Below are positions 1 to 32,559 of a DNA stretch of 64,000 bases, in pieces. The translations under genes and the position numbers were made by a program. Under the pieces are notes generated by a model that was not told the DNA's origin, made no database searches, and worked only from the letters and a program-made list of their open reading frames with translations. Positions within the stretch are counted from its first letter, which is position 1. Every line of letters begins with the position of its first letter. Source of the stretch: Paralichthys olivaceus (Eukaryota > Chordata > Actinopteri > Pleuronectiformes > Paralichthyidae); assembly GCF_024713975.1 (NCBI RefSeq), contig NC_091096.1, positions 26,685,458 through 26,749,457 on the forward strand, read 5' to 3'.

Positions 1-1706
1 CTGTCAGGGTGTTGAACATTTTCACAAATCTTGATTGTAATCAAATAAACTGACCCCTGTGTGAAGATTGCAGTTAGCCACAGCAATGTCTGTACTACAC
101 TCAGATAAAATTCACATTATGCTACAATATAAGGAGAAATGATTACACTACATATAGTAGAAAGCATACAGGGAGTGAAACTACAAGGTAACTCTAGTAT
201 TACTAAAACTAAAATATACTGTATAAGATAGTCACCATGGATAGAAAGCCAGAAGCTTGCAGGTTGCTTTGGGAAAGTGAATGAGGGAAGGTTGATCCTA
301 CATCTTAGGTCAGCATAAAAGGGAAAGAGATGGTGCTCTATTTAAAGGCATACTGAGTAGCATTCTGCCACTAATGACGTGTAAACACAAGAAGCAAAAT
401 TATACACCACACACATCACACATTGGTGCAAACCACCACTGATAGAAAGAAAATCTTACATATTTTTTTCAATTTGATAGATAAAAGCTCTGAGGAAATA
501 TCAGAAATGCCCCTCTTCCCCTCGGCACCTGAAGGGGCATGTCCGCGTTTGATTGACAGCTGGTATGATAAACAAGCATGTGTTATACTGCAGAAGTCCT
601 AGGTGGACAGAGTGTTGTGAGCAGTGGTGTTAAAGAGTTAGGAACACATGCATTCAAAAGTTGCAAGAACATTTACATTTTCTTTATTGTGCTGCAGAGC
701 AATTAATGATTTTAATGGACTTCATGCAAGAACATGGTCGTATTCTTATCCTATAGTGCGAACTCTCTGATGAGCGCACATATGATGCTCATTGTAGACA
801 CGCTCCTGTCTTTTGTGTAGGTTGACTAGAGGTGTCATGAGGCAGAGAGGTTAAGCAAAACATCAGTCACCTACAGAAAATGGTGAATTTTGTGGAGTTG
901 GTCTAAAAATGTCTTCATGGAGACAATTGACAATTCCAGCCAGACATCTCTGTGTGCACCTTGCACACAGACACATGCCAGCTGAAATATTTTGCAAAAC
1001 AAAATAGTTGTGAGCACAAAAGATTTAGGTGAACTATGCATTCACCATTTTTCTCATATTTCTCGGGTTTTCTTAGAAGGTACAACAAGAAAATTATTTA
1101 CAAATTGTCCAGACCTGTTGCAGGATTCATGTGAAATTAGTTTTCCACTGATCGTACATTTCACAAATTTGGAGCCATTATAAATATATATATACATTTT
1201 ATTTAGCTACTTGACAGAGGAGTCAGGTAGATGGAAGATTCATTTTGCATTTTAAAACTGTTACTGTAGACCAAACACTTCAGGTCAAACTGCTTGGAAT
1301 TCTTTCACTCATGGAAAATCTTGATTTGTCTGTGGCTGAGAGTGATTCCAGCTGTGTAGCTAAATTACAACAAATGAATCTGTGGCTCTGAGCCAGTCAC
1401 ATCAGCCACATTTATGTGAAATACACCAGGTTAAAATAAAATGGAATTTTCCTTTAATAATATACTGTTACATTTTGAGAGTGCTAAATGAATAAGAAAG
1501 GACTGTATGTTGATGGACAACATCCTATTACATCGCAGCAAAACTGCTCCTGTCCACTCTCCTATTCAAGTGGTACGAGCATGTAAAGCACCTCACCTCA
1601 GTCTGACATTCACTCTCAGAGCTAAGTTAAATGGAAAACAGTAGCATCGGCACTGATACTAGAACTTATAATTCCACAATACCATGGTTCAAAATGGAAG
1701 TCTTAC
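1..1706 (-). other. pdzd2: pdzd2 intron downstream of exon 19
   Basis: The minus-strand donor of exon 19 opens here and no acceptor or PDZ-like coding block is visible before the window ends. The DNA is AT-rich with only short meaningless open frames. I see no recognisable repeat or RNA gene. The remaining C-terminal exons of pdzd2 should lie beyond the left edge. Confidence 0.6.
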
Positions 1707-19957
<18,251 letters not shown>

Positions 19958-20438
19958 CCTGGCATCCTGGGCCTTTTGTTGGGTTTCTCACCAACAGCTA
20001 CACTGATGATTCCAAAGGTTAGTATAGGCACAGTATCCAGTGTGGGCTGATGGCCCAACATCCATCTCTGAAAGAGGCTGGCTGCAGAGAAACTGTGCAA
20101 ACTTTACTCTGAGATTTCCAAAAGACCTAGGGTGGAAGATAGTGGATGACTGGCTGGACTTTTGTGCTGTGGTGTCTGCAGCACCAGCTCATTACCTAAA
20201 GAGAACACAACAATAAGTCACATTATGGCAGCAGATAAAACAGTAAATAATAAAAAAAAAAAAAGATTAATATACACATTTCCATTCATCCGTACTACTT
20301 CTACTAGGTTATACCAGGGAAGACCACACGATAGTATAATTACACTGTTGGCTGCACATAGAACAATGTTTTTCCAGTTCGATATGTCCCTTCCTGCAGC
20401 TTGTCTCGTTCTCATCTCTCAATCATCTAACTAATTCA

Positions 20439-20475
<37 letters not shown>
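20439..20475. repeat. (AGAC)n microsatellite
   Basis: About nine tandem AGAC units, followed by TAAA/TAAC-rich DNA. Confidence 0.9.
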
Positions 20476-21399
20476 TAAATAACTAACTAAATAAATAACT
20501 TAAGTAATAAATATGAATATAAGCTGTGCAGTAAAAATGAATATGAGTATAATAATATGTGCAAAAGAAAATAAATAAATGAACAGTTATTGCAGAAGCA
20601 ATCCGAGAGTTCTGGTGTGGATAGAAACTATAAGAGGTGAAGAAAAAACACACACATTCATACAGCTCTGCTATATACAGTGCTTTTTCATACAAACACA
20701 CCCCAAATTGTTATTGCATCTATTAAACAAAGTTCAGTACACCTGGCACCGTAGAGGGTGTATTTAGGATACACTTTGTATCTGACAATGATATATATGT
20801 AAATGGTTCAACCTTCACAAGACCAAAAAAGGCTAAAGAAAATCTGTCCGCAAGATGTCAAAGGTAGTTCTAAAAAAAAACAGGTGGACACAAGCTGTTT
20901 CACTGCTGATGGAAGCAGCAAGATGAATGCAGAGATCTACAAAAGCATTCTGTGCTCGGATTTGGTCAAATGCATCAAACCTCACAGGACAATGATTCTA
21001 AACATACGGCCAAAACCTATCATGGTGAGGAGGTGGAATATTTATATCTGGCTGTTGGTCAACTTCAGACAGTAATTTACTACAATAGGTTTTTCCACTA
21101 AATATTATACATGATAATTTTGTTTGACTGTAGCAATATGTGTTAAGCCTGTATCTCCATTTGTACTGTCTGATATAATCCACTCAAAATAAAGCTGAGA
21201 TGCATTACCTTCACACAGACTGAACACTGCATCACATAAAAAAATCTTTAAAAGATATATAGAGCACAGTGACATACAAATATCATACAAACCTTATCAC
21301 TCAATATCATGTAGTCTAAGTACACTTGAGATAATCAATATTTGTCCTTTGATTCTCACTTAAAACTAATTTCTAGGACTGCCTTCTTTCACTTACATA

Positions 21400-21960
21400 A
21401 TGTCTCAAAAATCAGACATGTCCTGTTTAAAAAAGATGCAGAAATGCCTTTGTCACATCCAGACTTGATTATTGTAATTCCCTATTATCAGGCTCCAGCA
21501 GTAAGTTGTTAAAGACTCTGCAGTCCAAAATGCTGCAGCACGTGTCCTGACAAGAGCTATAATAATAATAATATAATATAATATAATAACGATAATATGG
21601 CACCATCATACCTTAAAGACCTCATAGTATCATATCACCCTACTAGAGCACTGCGCTCCCAGAATTCAGACTTACTTCTGGTCCCTAAAGTCTCTAAAAG
21701 TAGAGTAGGAGCCAGAGCCTTCAACTATCAGGCTCCTCTCCTGTGGAATCATCTCCCAGTTTCAGTTCAGGAGGCAGACACCCTCTCTATGTTTAAGAGT
21801 AGGCTTAAAACCTTTATCCTTTATGATAAAGATTATAGTTAGAGCTGGTCAGGCTTGTCTTGGATCTGCTCTATGCTGCTATAGGTCTAGAATTTCGGGG
21901 GACACATGGACACACATTCTTTCCTCTTCTCCCTCTTTATCACAGCTGTGGCCACATCGC
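21400..21960 (+). mobile_element. LINE 3' end with reverse-transcriptase C-terminal frame
   Basis: An open plus-strand frame at 21597-21842 reads APSYLKDLIVSYHPTRALRS and then APLLWNHLPVSVQEADTLSM and FKSRLKTFILYDKDYS. It is a C-terminal segment of a fish non-LTR retrotransposon polymerase. Upstream, 21430-21550 gives a decayed version of the preceding polymerase region. It belongs to the same family as 3480-4344 and is 5'-truncated. Confidence 0.7.
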
Positions 21961-22699
21961 AAATCAGAGATCGTGGTCGTAATGGCGGATCCTTTAATTG
22001 TGCTGGCTGATCGTGATAGTAAAAGCAAATGCTACACTTTTGTCACTTGTACACTCTATGTCTGTCTCTTTCAAGCACTTCATGATATATCTGTTCACAC
22101 CGGTCCTTTTTCATTGTTCTTCTGTATGATGCAAATAGGCTATTGTTAAGAGGTATCAAGGTGTTAAGTGCTCTAAACCTTACAACACCCTTTTTTCACA
22201 GTGTCCATGTTTTTCCAGATTACGACTTCAAAGCAAATTAACAACTCAGGAAATTGGATCTCTTTAGGAGTATGTGAATGCACTGCTTAGTATCAAGTGA
22301 TGGAGACACTCTGTGGACACCTTAAATTCTACACTCTAGACAGAAAACATATTCATTATACTAGATGGGTGTTAACTTTGCCTTCATTTGAGGAAGGCTG
22401 AGCAATGACACCACTTTTCAAGAAACTGTTAAAAACATTTTTTTTAATGCTAAATCTAAGCACTCGTAAGAGGCTGCTCTCCTGCTGAAATAATGAAAGC
22501 AATGAATGTTTGGATGATAAAAATCTATCTACAAGTGTATGATTAATTTCTTTAATTTACAGATAATTTATGCTTCCTAAATGTCTGTTTTGTTGTTGAT
22601 GGTCTATATTGCACATAGTGGTCACTCGTGTTTTGCTCGTTTCTGGTAGTCTACTGTTAATTGCATGCCTATTTGTGTATGTACACTGAGCGCAACTAC

Positions 22700-22760
22700 A
22701 CCAGAGTCAAATTCCTAGTACTCATACATTGCAAATAAAGCTGATTCTGATTCTGAAACG
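22700..22760 (+). repeat. Retroposon 3' tail ending in CTGATT repeats
   Basis: GCAAATAAAGCTGATTCTG followed by TGATTCTGA-type repeats is a usual 3' end of teleost LINEs. A similar tail occurs at 24410-24470. Bodies are not recognisable. Confidence 0.4.
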
Positions 22761-23169
22761 TGCTAAAGCAGCAGAGGCCTTCAGGGGCCTCATTCATAAT
22801 AAAGCGCTCATATATAAAGTGAGGAATTTGGGTTGACCCTTGTTCTACATGCTTAACTACAGACAGAGAGTGGAGCAAAGCCACATCTGTGGCAGATATA
22901 GACAAAAACACAGGCTACCATGAGACCACACTTAAATGACTATGCAGAGCTTAGGCTTCAAATAAACTGCTGGGCTTTGTGGTACCATCTGTCTACTATT
23001 CCTGTACACTCCAGCTGAAGGCAAACAGGGCCTGTCCTGTTCTTGTCTCAGCTCAGCCATAAACTGCAATGATAGATGGAGGTTGGCAAGGAAGCAGTGG
23101 AGGTGAGGGTGTGCTACAATCTCAAAAGGATGAAGCTTTCAAAATATGGTATCAGGTGACAAATAATGC

Positions 23170-23345
23170 GCCACGATCCCATAATTAGCCACATTTCAAC
23201 CACAGGAACTTTCCCCATGAACTGAACCTTTGCAGGAACACTGTGCTTTTCCACCACAGGGACCAGGGTTTAAATTTAGTCCCAGGGAAATCTGTGCTCG
23301 GGTCGTAGCATGCTTCATGAAAATACAGGAACCTTTGGGGTTGGG
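23170..23345. repeat. Harbinger-like MITE fragment
   Basis: The stretch contains CAACCACAGGAACTTTCCCC, CCACCACAGGGACCAGGGTT and TTTAGTCCCAGGGA in order. These are hallmarks I recall for a common teleost Harbinger-type MITE. Only a fragment is present and no duplication was confirmed. Confidence 0.4.
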
Positions 23346-26300
23346 CTTGCAGTGCTGAATATTGGTATTTCAGTGTTTTATTTGATTTGGTTTATTTGGT
23401 CTGCAAAATTTGACATAAACTCAGTAGATACCACTTCCGCAGTGCGTGTGCGCTGTGCCCCAATTCTCAGCAATTTATGATTAAAAGGAGCAAGTCTAAG
23501 AGATGGATGAGATGCACCATTTTTAAAGGCTATTCATTGTGCTTATTAATCCTCAGCCTGTGTGGTTCAGGAAGATGTTATTCAAGTCAAATAATATAAC
23601 CCTAATTAGGTCATCTATTTAGGATGCTAGTGAGATCCAGTGTTTCTTTTGTTGGACCTATATGTACTGTTTGTTGCAGCTGTTTTAACAATCATGATGT
23701 GGGTGTGTTGAGAAAATTGAGCAAAATAATGCTGCAAAAAAGCCAGGAGGACACATTCACTTACACTCAAACAGTGTGGATACAATTACTGTAAATAAGC
23801 TGCACACATGAAAAACTAACAAACACTAATTACATCAAGTTACTATTAGGGCTATTGTCAGTGACAATCATAGACAAATACATTCATATATTATCTCCTA
23901 CATATAATCAAATTATCATAATTACCAAACTGATATTTTTCTGTGATAGCTGATAACATTAGACAAATTATTCAATAAAAATTAAATATGATTACTTCAA
24001 ACACAAGGCAGAGGTCAGGCATGATCTCTCTCTGAATGGGATAGAAGTCCAGTATGTAAATTGTTCACATACGTTGTTGTGTGTCTATAATACACTCAGC
24101 GGTAAAACCACCAGTCACTGGAGATGTTGAAAAACTGACATAAGGATTGGGGGAAACAATCCTGCACCACTGTGGTAATGTGGATTTCTTGGTGTTGCCT
24201 TACCTTTTGGGAAATGTGTTCCACTTTTTGTTGCAACAATGTTGCAATTGCATTGAGCAAATAAGCAATTAAGTTGTTACATTTGAAAATTGAAACTGGT
24301 ATTTTGCTGGACAATGATTGCCAGAATGTACTTTTCTCTGGTTTCTTTTTGGTTTAACATGTTAACATTTGTGTACATTACGAGTATATAATGTATATTT
24401 AATTTATTATTATTATTTTATTGACCGCTATGCACCTAACAACAAAGAGACGATTCTGATTCTGATTAATTCATGTAAATTAATTGACATCTGAATGTAC
24501 ATGACTCAATACAAAGATGTAACCATGAAATCAATGTCCTACTAGAAGATGACTTCTTGAAAAAAATGCAGTCAGTTTTTTCCACATTTTTTAAATAAAA
24601 GCAACCAATGATCAAGTGTTAATAAAAATGAGGAAACAAGATTATGTTTTTGGTATAAAAAACATTATTTGTATTATTTATTTTGATATATTCACTGGTT
24701 ACTTGTGATAAATAACGTTGGCAGTGGCACCGGTGGGAGAAAGTGTTGACTGTAAGATATATATAAAATGTATTATTATGAGAATTATCATTATTAATAT
24801 TATACAATATAAAGTGTTGCCCCCTGTTGCTTGCAGGCCACTAGTTGAATCTTTCTTTTCTCCTGCAAGAGGAACATGTAAGAGCATCATGAGAGTCTCT
24901 AGAATTTACTGTACTCTACGTCATGGTACCTGACACTTTGAAATTACTTGAAATTTATGAAATTTGAGATTTTATAAAAGCTTTAAATTCTAACATTTGC
25001 ACAGACAGAGATACACAGAAATAGAGTCAGTTCGTCAACTGATGACACATCATTAAACAACAAGATTATTAACATATCATTTCAAGTTACAACCTAAAGC
25101 CTTCTAAATGGAGCCCCACCCCCTCTCTACATAAGCTCTGGCTCAACACTTGGAACAGAATTAAAGAGCTTCAGTCTGTATTGTTACACTGAAAATGCAC
25201 AACTCCACTCATCTCCATGAGTTTCGGCTTATCACTGACATTATCATTCCTTTCAAACACTGCTGTTGTTAAATACTTAAAAGGTAAGTGATATTGGTTG
25301 ATGACCTGTCTCTTTTTTGTGGGAGCTATATCATAGAGTTTTCAGTACAACACCTCAGAACATGCGTTCTCTTCAGGGACATTCAGAATTTGTGATGGTT
25401 CTCTCCCCAATGTCAACACCATAATGTGCATCATATGATCTGACACACGTACTCATCTGATGGTGCATTTTAAGTCTGCTGCCTGAGCAAATAATCAGAA
25501 GACACCTTATATTCATACAGGACAAACCTGATGTGGTAGGACCTTGATGTAAACATCATAGATGTAGAAAGTGTATTGTCTGTTGTCATTGTCAAGTGAC
25601 CTGAGGCATTTATTTTAAAAATGTATTTCAGTCTAGGTCTAATATGTGACAACCGACATCAAGAGCTTCAGAAGAGTGAGCTAGTAAGGTTTTTCTTATG
25701 GGGCCACAAAGGAGACACATGACATGTTTTTGTGGTCTACAACAGTGATGACAAAATTTACTAAGCAGAGCAGTGAGGCACAGGGACTCTTACAATTTAC
25801 CTTAAATTAACATTTGGTTTATCTGAAACCACAGGGCTCAATGTGGCCTAGATTAAACCTACATTAGTCTCACCACAGTAAATGGTCTAAGCATTGTTTG
25901 TGTGGCAACCCACATGCCATCTCCTCATGGGGTGTATGTGCACTGTAAACAATTAGTGTTTACAATCTCGAACCGGTGCAGGACTTGACATTGCTCTCTG
26001 ACACTGTGTACATGACAAAACTACTGCGGAGGACTGCAAAAAGATCTGCTGCTGCTGTACCATCAAGGTGTAAACGCTCGGACATGTTTCTCTACCTTAG
26101 AGTTTGACAACAGGGATTAGTTGCCCACTCTTTGTTCCGTGTTTCAGGCTGACCTACATGTCTCATCCCACCCTTCCCCCTACACCCTGCTCTACTCCTA
26201 GGCACCATATGGCCAAAGATTAGAAAAAGCCACATTTCAGTGCATCCAAAATGTCACATTGTTATAGAAAGGAAAAACACACTAATGTAGTCCAGTGTAG

Positions 26301-26510
26301 TCCTGGTACTTCAATCAGCTGGTGACACAGACTATAAACATTTTTTGGGACTTTCAATCTACCACAGAAGACTCATAACAAACATGTAAATCATACCTGA
26401 TGATTGTTTTTACTGTTGTTATTGGAATGCATGACTAAATTGGCAGCTCTTTTGTCCAGTGCCAACTGAGAGCTGTTTTGTATCACCTTCTAATAATTTC
26501 ATTTAAATGT

Positions 26511-26842
26511 ACAGTGAGACGAATTTAGTGATATCTAGTGGTGAAATTGTATGTGGCAGCTGAACACCCCTCACCTCACCCTCTCCTTCCAAACATAGAC
26601 AGAGAACCTGCAGAAGCCTTCAGTTGTCATAAAAACTCAAAAGGTGTTTAGTTTGTCCAGTCTGGACTAATGTAAAAAACATGGCGGCCTCCGTAGAGAG
26701 GACCCCCTCAATGTAAATATAAAGTATTTAAATATAAAGGGCCCTTTCTAGTGTATAGAAAACAACAATTACTACAATTTTGATGAAACACACTAGTGAA
26801 TAGATTATCTTCTCCTAAATCTTACACGCTGTACTTTTATAA
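26511..26842. mobile_element. MITE copy (TTAA-flanked family)
   Basis: Contains the family core ACACCCCTCACCTCACCCTC and AAACTCAAAAGGTGTTTAG and ends in CTTACACGCTGTACTTTTATAA. The ends are worn relative to the other copies. Confidence 0.65.
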
Positions 26843-27384
26843 GCACTGTCGTTAAATTGATGAAGATACTAATTCTTCAGTGTGTGTCATAAGTCAAACT
26901 ACTGCATCACATTTGGTTTGAAATGGTTTATTAGGAAAATTGTCTGTAGTTCAGCTGCCCTCTCAAGTAGTGCTGTTCCATATCTTGTCCAACCACTCAA
27001 GTAATCAGTTGTATTAATACTTGAACTGATTATGTTAATAGCATAACTGATTCAGTTGTGACTACTGAAAACCACTTCCTTTAACAGGTGAAGAAAGTAC
27101 CGTTGCAAGTTCCAATATGTAAAGACCCTAATGTAAATCTTGATAAAATGGTGCAATATTAGAACAAAGTTTAGGCAGTACTTGATAGTCATCACTCACA
27201 ATCCTGCCATTACAATGAGGCCATATCAACACTCTGATGGTTGTGTTTACCATCTGTGGTGCAGCTGCAGAATCATAACTTTATACCTGAGCTGGATTGA
27301 ATGTATGGAATACCTACACCAATCCCACATGGATACATTCTTTTGTTGAGAGGGCTAGCCCAAAACTGACCCAGAGTCAATGAT

Positions 27385-27960
27385 ATAAAGCTGCTTTCAG
27401 ACATACACTAAACACCAGATAATCCCCTGAGATTATCCGGAGGGGCTGTATATGAGAATGTCCGAGTGAGGGCCTCCAGACACGAGGAGTTTCTCCTGCC
27501 ATCCCCCCTAGTAAAAACTCTGGATGATGTCTGAATGAGCCTGAGTGAGACTATAGCAGGAGATCCTCTCGAGGATTTACCACGAGCGAGTGTTTGTGTT
27601 GATGACGTTTCTAACACGCCTCAGACGTAAAACTGAGAAGAACTAAAAAAATAAAAAATTGCAGCATGAAAAAGCAGTGCCAAACTGAAAGTATATCAAG
27701 AGAAGCTTTGATAAGGGCCAACACCTGTGTTGATGTGCTGTAAACAAAAATACCTGATCTCTACAGCAAAAATGTATGTTGCGTCCTGCCTCTGCTTGCT
27801 GCACCACCCCTCACCTGAATGCTGGTGAGATTTCTGTTGTGTCTGAGTAGAGAATCTCCTGCTGTGCTGTTTATGTGTGAAAGGCAACCTCCGGAGAAAG
27901 CCTGGACCCAATTCTGCGGACATTCTTCTGAGCTTTGACTGCTGCAGTGTCAGCAACATG
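27385..27960. repeat. Possible degenerate DNA-transposon repeat
   Basis: Begins with GCTGCTTTCAGACATACACT, similar to ends of a degenerate repeat at 42510-43005. The centre (27408-27620) is more GC-rich than its surroundings. No coding capacity or clean termini were found. Confidence 0.25.
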
Positions 27961-29684
27961 ATGCTCCACCAGAAATTACCCTGTCCTTCTTGCCTCTCCT
28001 GAAATAAAGGCCATTATAGTCAGAATAAATCAAATTTACTCCTCTTCAGTTAAATTTAACATTTAACGTCAGGTGAAAGATTCATTAATCTCAAACTAAA
28101 CTAATCAAGGGATGAGATGAATATGTGACAGTGATTGATGGATCACATTTTACTAACACTACAGAATATAAAAAGAAAACACTCATTTTTACTGATCAAC
28201 CTGCAAGTCAAACATGCTGCAGTAAGCCTGACAAGTGTGAGTCTGCATTATAAAGTTTACATGAATTCGCTTTTTCTTTTCTACTCTATTTGAAGTGTTT
28301 TATTTAGTTATACAGCATGTACAATTGGTCATTTTTGTGATAGGTTTGCTTGAAGGGGAAACTGATTCAGGGTGCAGAGGCTGAATAGGGGCACTGGAAC
28401 ATGCCAGGGATTAGTGATATTTATTGTTTCAGGCCATGGTGAGCTGCTGTCAGCAGTTTGTGAGTGGTGTGCAGAGAGAGCAGAGCCGGCTGATTCTGTC
28501 TAGAACAGGAACAGAGGATTTTCACCTCATACAAAAGGGCCATCATCAGTCTTTCTGTAGTGTGCATCCTGTAACCAAAAACAGCCCACATTCCCAGACT
28601 GGTAGCACAATCACTTAATGTCACCAAATGTGTACATGTATACAAGGTGCGATCGAAACGTACACAGAGACTACGCCTGTAGCAAGCAAAAGCTGTATGT
28701 TATTCAAATTCGACTGCAACACAATGTACACCACTTATACAGTAACGCTGGGCATGGATGTGTTGTGTTAATGCCTGATGCTTGGTGCTGGCGTGATGGT
28801 CATTACAACAACAATCACACTTTCATGCTTGGGACACACAACATAGCTGGTTTTCCTGCTGAAGTGCCAGGCTAGCTATCAATCCAATGATGAAGTACAT
28901 AGGAAATAAAATCCACAACGAGATGAACACACACCAGGTTCACCAGCTGCCCCTGCCTCCTCTTTTGCATTAATGAGATTTGAAGTCGCATGAAAGGTTG
29001 AGCTCTGTTGATCAAGCAACACAACGCAGCACGAGCGACGTAACGCAGAACCACAATGCAGTTCAGCAACACATCATGTGGATGTGTGTGTGTATCAGTT
29101 CGCACTATCCCAAAACTCAAATCTAAAAGTGAGTGGTAGAGAACAAGCTGAATCAAGTTCAGACTGTTAGACTTTCCCCTTAAGTTATCTCGTCATCACC
29201 TTCATTTGTGTTATTTAAGGGTGACTCTGAGTGTATTTGCAGTATCCAGTGCGGGACCAACATGTTTAAACATGCAGGGTGGTGAGAGTGCACTGATTAT
29301 GCAATATTTTCATGTACAATAATTGTTTGGGGCCAAGACTTTCTATCTGGGCAGGTGCAGGAAAGAAAAGCTTTCAGGGGGTTTGACAATAATGATTAGA
29401 TATATACACACCCAGACATAACGAACAGCACTGCTTTAGGAAAATAACACAGTCAGATTGACTGTTACCACTGAATTATACTCATGAATGCATGAAAAAT
29501 GATTTAGGGAAATGCACGTATCCTCTTACAAGAGGGGTGGGTGGGTCATATACTAGATTAGGTGATAATGTGTTCAGACATGACTGTTTATAGCAGTGTA
29601 CGTGCAAAACATCCATTCTTAGAAAAAGCAAGAAGCAACTAGTGTACCTCCCTCTAAAAACTACTGGTCCTGTCTGAACAAATT

Positions 29685-29770
29685 CAATGCAACTTCATTT
29701 GTATAATCACAATAAACATTATCTCAAGGTACTTGACATAGACATTTACAATGTCTATGCCTCCTAGAGA
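29685..29770 (-). repeat. Inverted LINE 3' tail fragment
   Basis: The plus strand shows CATTATCTCAAGGTACTTGACATAGA, the reverse complement of the family tail seen at 4260-4300, followed by CTATGCCTCCTAGAGAACC. Confidence 0.4.
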
Positions 29771-30627
29771 ACCTCACACAACTCAGATTTGATCGGATGA
29801 ACCAATGCCCACTCATGCCATATGTACATTAAAAAGGGTTTTGGTAGCTATTTAGGAAATAATCGCTCTTGCCCATAGTGGTAAAGACATCCTTTCCTGA
29901 CACAATTTCAATGACAGTAATTGGGGACAAAGTCCACAGTGTTTTTCCATAAATGTGAAGTTTATCTAAGGTCTGTGATGCTTCAGTAGTCAGAGTATTT
30001 TCCAAAGTTACAACCTTTCAGTGTGAAATGTCCTCCTTTTGTTTCTCAGTGCAGTGTGTGCTTGTGGAGGTGCAATGGAGGACAGTATTACAAAATGGAC
30101 ATATGATAGAGACTGTAACTTTGAAAGACACTCACTTGATTTGTCGAATGCAATACAATGGAATACATTTTCACACTAATCGAGGACTGCGGGGTATGGG
30201 GTTTGTACCCCGTATCACCCATGTGAAATATTTTACAAGAGTATATCCCAATGACCAGTATGAGCTGGTCCAGTACGGATGATTGATTTATGTGCTGATG
30301 TTTATATGCCCCTGACTACTATTTAAGACACACATGAAAAAATGCTCCAGAGCACCAACTCATTCTGACACAGCCTGGTCCTGACAACTAAACATCCTCA
30401 GCAGAGCCCAAATTGAAGCAGATGTTTTTTTAATATCAAAACTCTCAATTTTCTTTCTCCCTCTCTCTCTCTTACACAACCAGCCACCCACACACACATG
30501 TCAAAAACACATTAAGTTCAGTAAAAGACCTGCTCTTGCACTGGCTGTTTCATTATCAAGAATATGTTTGTCTATGGACAGACAGCTGCTGTGGAACATC
30601 TCCCAAAAAATTTCCTGCACAACACTT

Positions 30628-30997
30628 AAAGGTACAGCGTGTAGAATTTAGAGATAGGTAGTGTTGAATTTGCATGTTGCAGCTGAACACCCCTCACCTC
30701 ACCCTCTCCTTCCAAACATGAAAAAGAACCTGTGGTAGCCTTTATTTGTCATAAAAACTCAAAAGGTGTTTAGTCCAGTCTGGACTAATGTAAAAAACAT
30801 GGCGGCCTCTGTAGAGAGGATCCCCTCCATGTGAATATAAAGTATTTAAATATAAAGGACCTTTTCTGGGCTAAAGAAAACTACAATTCATACAATTTAG
30901 ATGAAACGAACTAGTGAAAACATCATGAGGATTATTCTACATTAAATATCTGCCAATAGATCCCTTTCACCTAAATCTTACACACTGGACCTTTAAA
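30628..30997. mobile_element. MITE copy with TTAA at both ends
   Basis: Left end TTAA-AGGTACAGCGTGTAGA, right end CTTACACACTGGACCT-TTAA. The core blocks are shared with the copies at 14150, 26511, 36873 and 62018. No coding capacity. Confidence 0.75.
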
Positions 30998-32289
30998 ATC
31001 ATTGTTTCTTTTTCTAGATTATTCTGAAGCTGTCTGCGCTGTGGCCACAAATTCCTTAACTTCCCATCCTTACCCTTGGATCAAATGGAAGAATATCTGC
31101 ACCTATCAAAAATGCTTCAAACAGCACTCTCTGTGTGGACCTTCCTCAAGAAAAAGTCGTCTCTTATAGAGGTGGAACAACTGACTGCTCTAGTGCTCCA
31201 GGCAAAGCAACAAACGCTGTATGGAGAAGTGTGAACTATAATCACATGTGTCTGGTTCCTGAAGGTGGTAGGCTGGGAATGATCAGTGGAGTCTGGATGG
31301 CAGCCTGTAGATGTAAAAGCTATCACATTATTTTACAGTGAGGTCATTTGGAAACGGCAGTCAGAGGAGAAAAACAGTGAATGGAGAAGCTTTCCATCAG
31401 GACAGAGAAGTCCAGCAGGGTTTGACAGAGGGATGAGGGCCAATCTGTGGACACCAAGAAAATCTCCTGATCTGCCTGTCTGCGCACATTACTCAGCTTC
31501 ACTCACCACTCTACAGCACATCAACACAAGTTAGTGTCGATGCAGGAGCCCAGCTCATTTGAATTCTGTCATTTGATTTTTTATTAGAGCTACTTTTAGT
31601 TAATACTAAACCGATTCTCCAGACAATGTTCCCAGTCACGGTGATGGTTTAAGTGTGCAGTCGGACAATGGAGCAAGATGTGGACAGAATGAATCCAACG
31701 TTCTCTTTAGTTCAAAAAGTCTCTCATACAAGTCCAGCAAGTGCTCACATTATATATGGATTCGATGTATCGAACAATGTAAAGCGGCTCTAATGAGGTG
31801 CCGTTTGCGTCGTGACTGTAATATTATAAGCCGCCGTGATACATCTGTGTCCATGTCACAACAACACAGTGAGAGGACACAACTACCTGCACCAGTTCAC
31901 TCACAGTGACTCAATATTCCAGCGTGTGAGAGACAGTGTGAGAAAGTATAAAAACAGACAGCAGAGGATGTCGTACCTTCAACTACATGGTCACTCACTC
32001 CGAGGGCTCCCGATCCCACGTCAGAGAATTGGAATATTCCATGTCGTGTTTCTTCTTTTATTAAAATAAACTAGATGTTTACTAACTCTCCAAAAACGCA
32101 CCCTCACAGTTTATAAAGTCTTCTTAGCAGTTAAATCCGCGCAAAGCTGCATTTAGGTACGTGCAGCTTGGGGGAAAAAAAGTGTCTCCAGAGTTTTAAA
32201 CTCCATTCAGCAGATATCCACTGCAGGAAAAAACATCCAAGAGGCGACCCTTCTGTTCAACTGCACTTAATAATGTTCTGCGTTTTTCT

Positions 32290-32520
32290 TTCTCCACACA
32301 CAGATACCCCCGCGCCAGGGAAACTGATGAGCTTTCATTCGGCTGCAGGCGGAGGGCGGAGACAAAATGTCCACATTCTGTTGAGACGGCGGTTTTATCC
32401 TGAACTCCGCCTCCAGCTCCTCTTCCTCCGTAGACTGTTCATTCACTGCTGTACTACAGCGCACAGCGGGGGGGCGTCGCTCCGGTCCACTGCACGGTGA
32501 CCGACCGCATCAATAATATA
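32290..32520. promoter_or_regulatory. GC/CpG-rich block, promoter candidate
   Basis: Within AT-rich surroundings this block is conspicuously GC- and CpG-rich (GGGGGGGCGTCGCTCCGGTC, GCGGAGGGCGGAGAC). It lies about 12.4 kb upstream of the pdzd2 start codon and could hold its untranslated first exon, but no exon-intron border could be assigned. Confidence 0.35.
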
Positions 32521-32559
32521 ATCCACAACGACATTATTATTATTAGTCCTTATTTTTAT

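Noticed and set aside
20441-20475. Tandem AGAC units as a CRISPR-like array
   Set aside because: A simple microsatellite with no spacers, in a vertebrate genome.
28618-29156. Pair of opposite-strand frames with Cys/His residues
   Set aside because: No spacing that fits a zinc finger, no splice context and no recognisable family.
30028-30282. 84-codon plus-strand frame
   Set aside because: Globular-looking composition but no known motif, no acceptable splice sites in matching phase, and no neighbouring exon.
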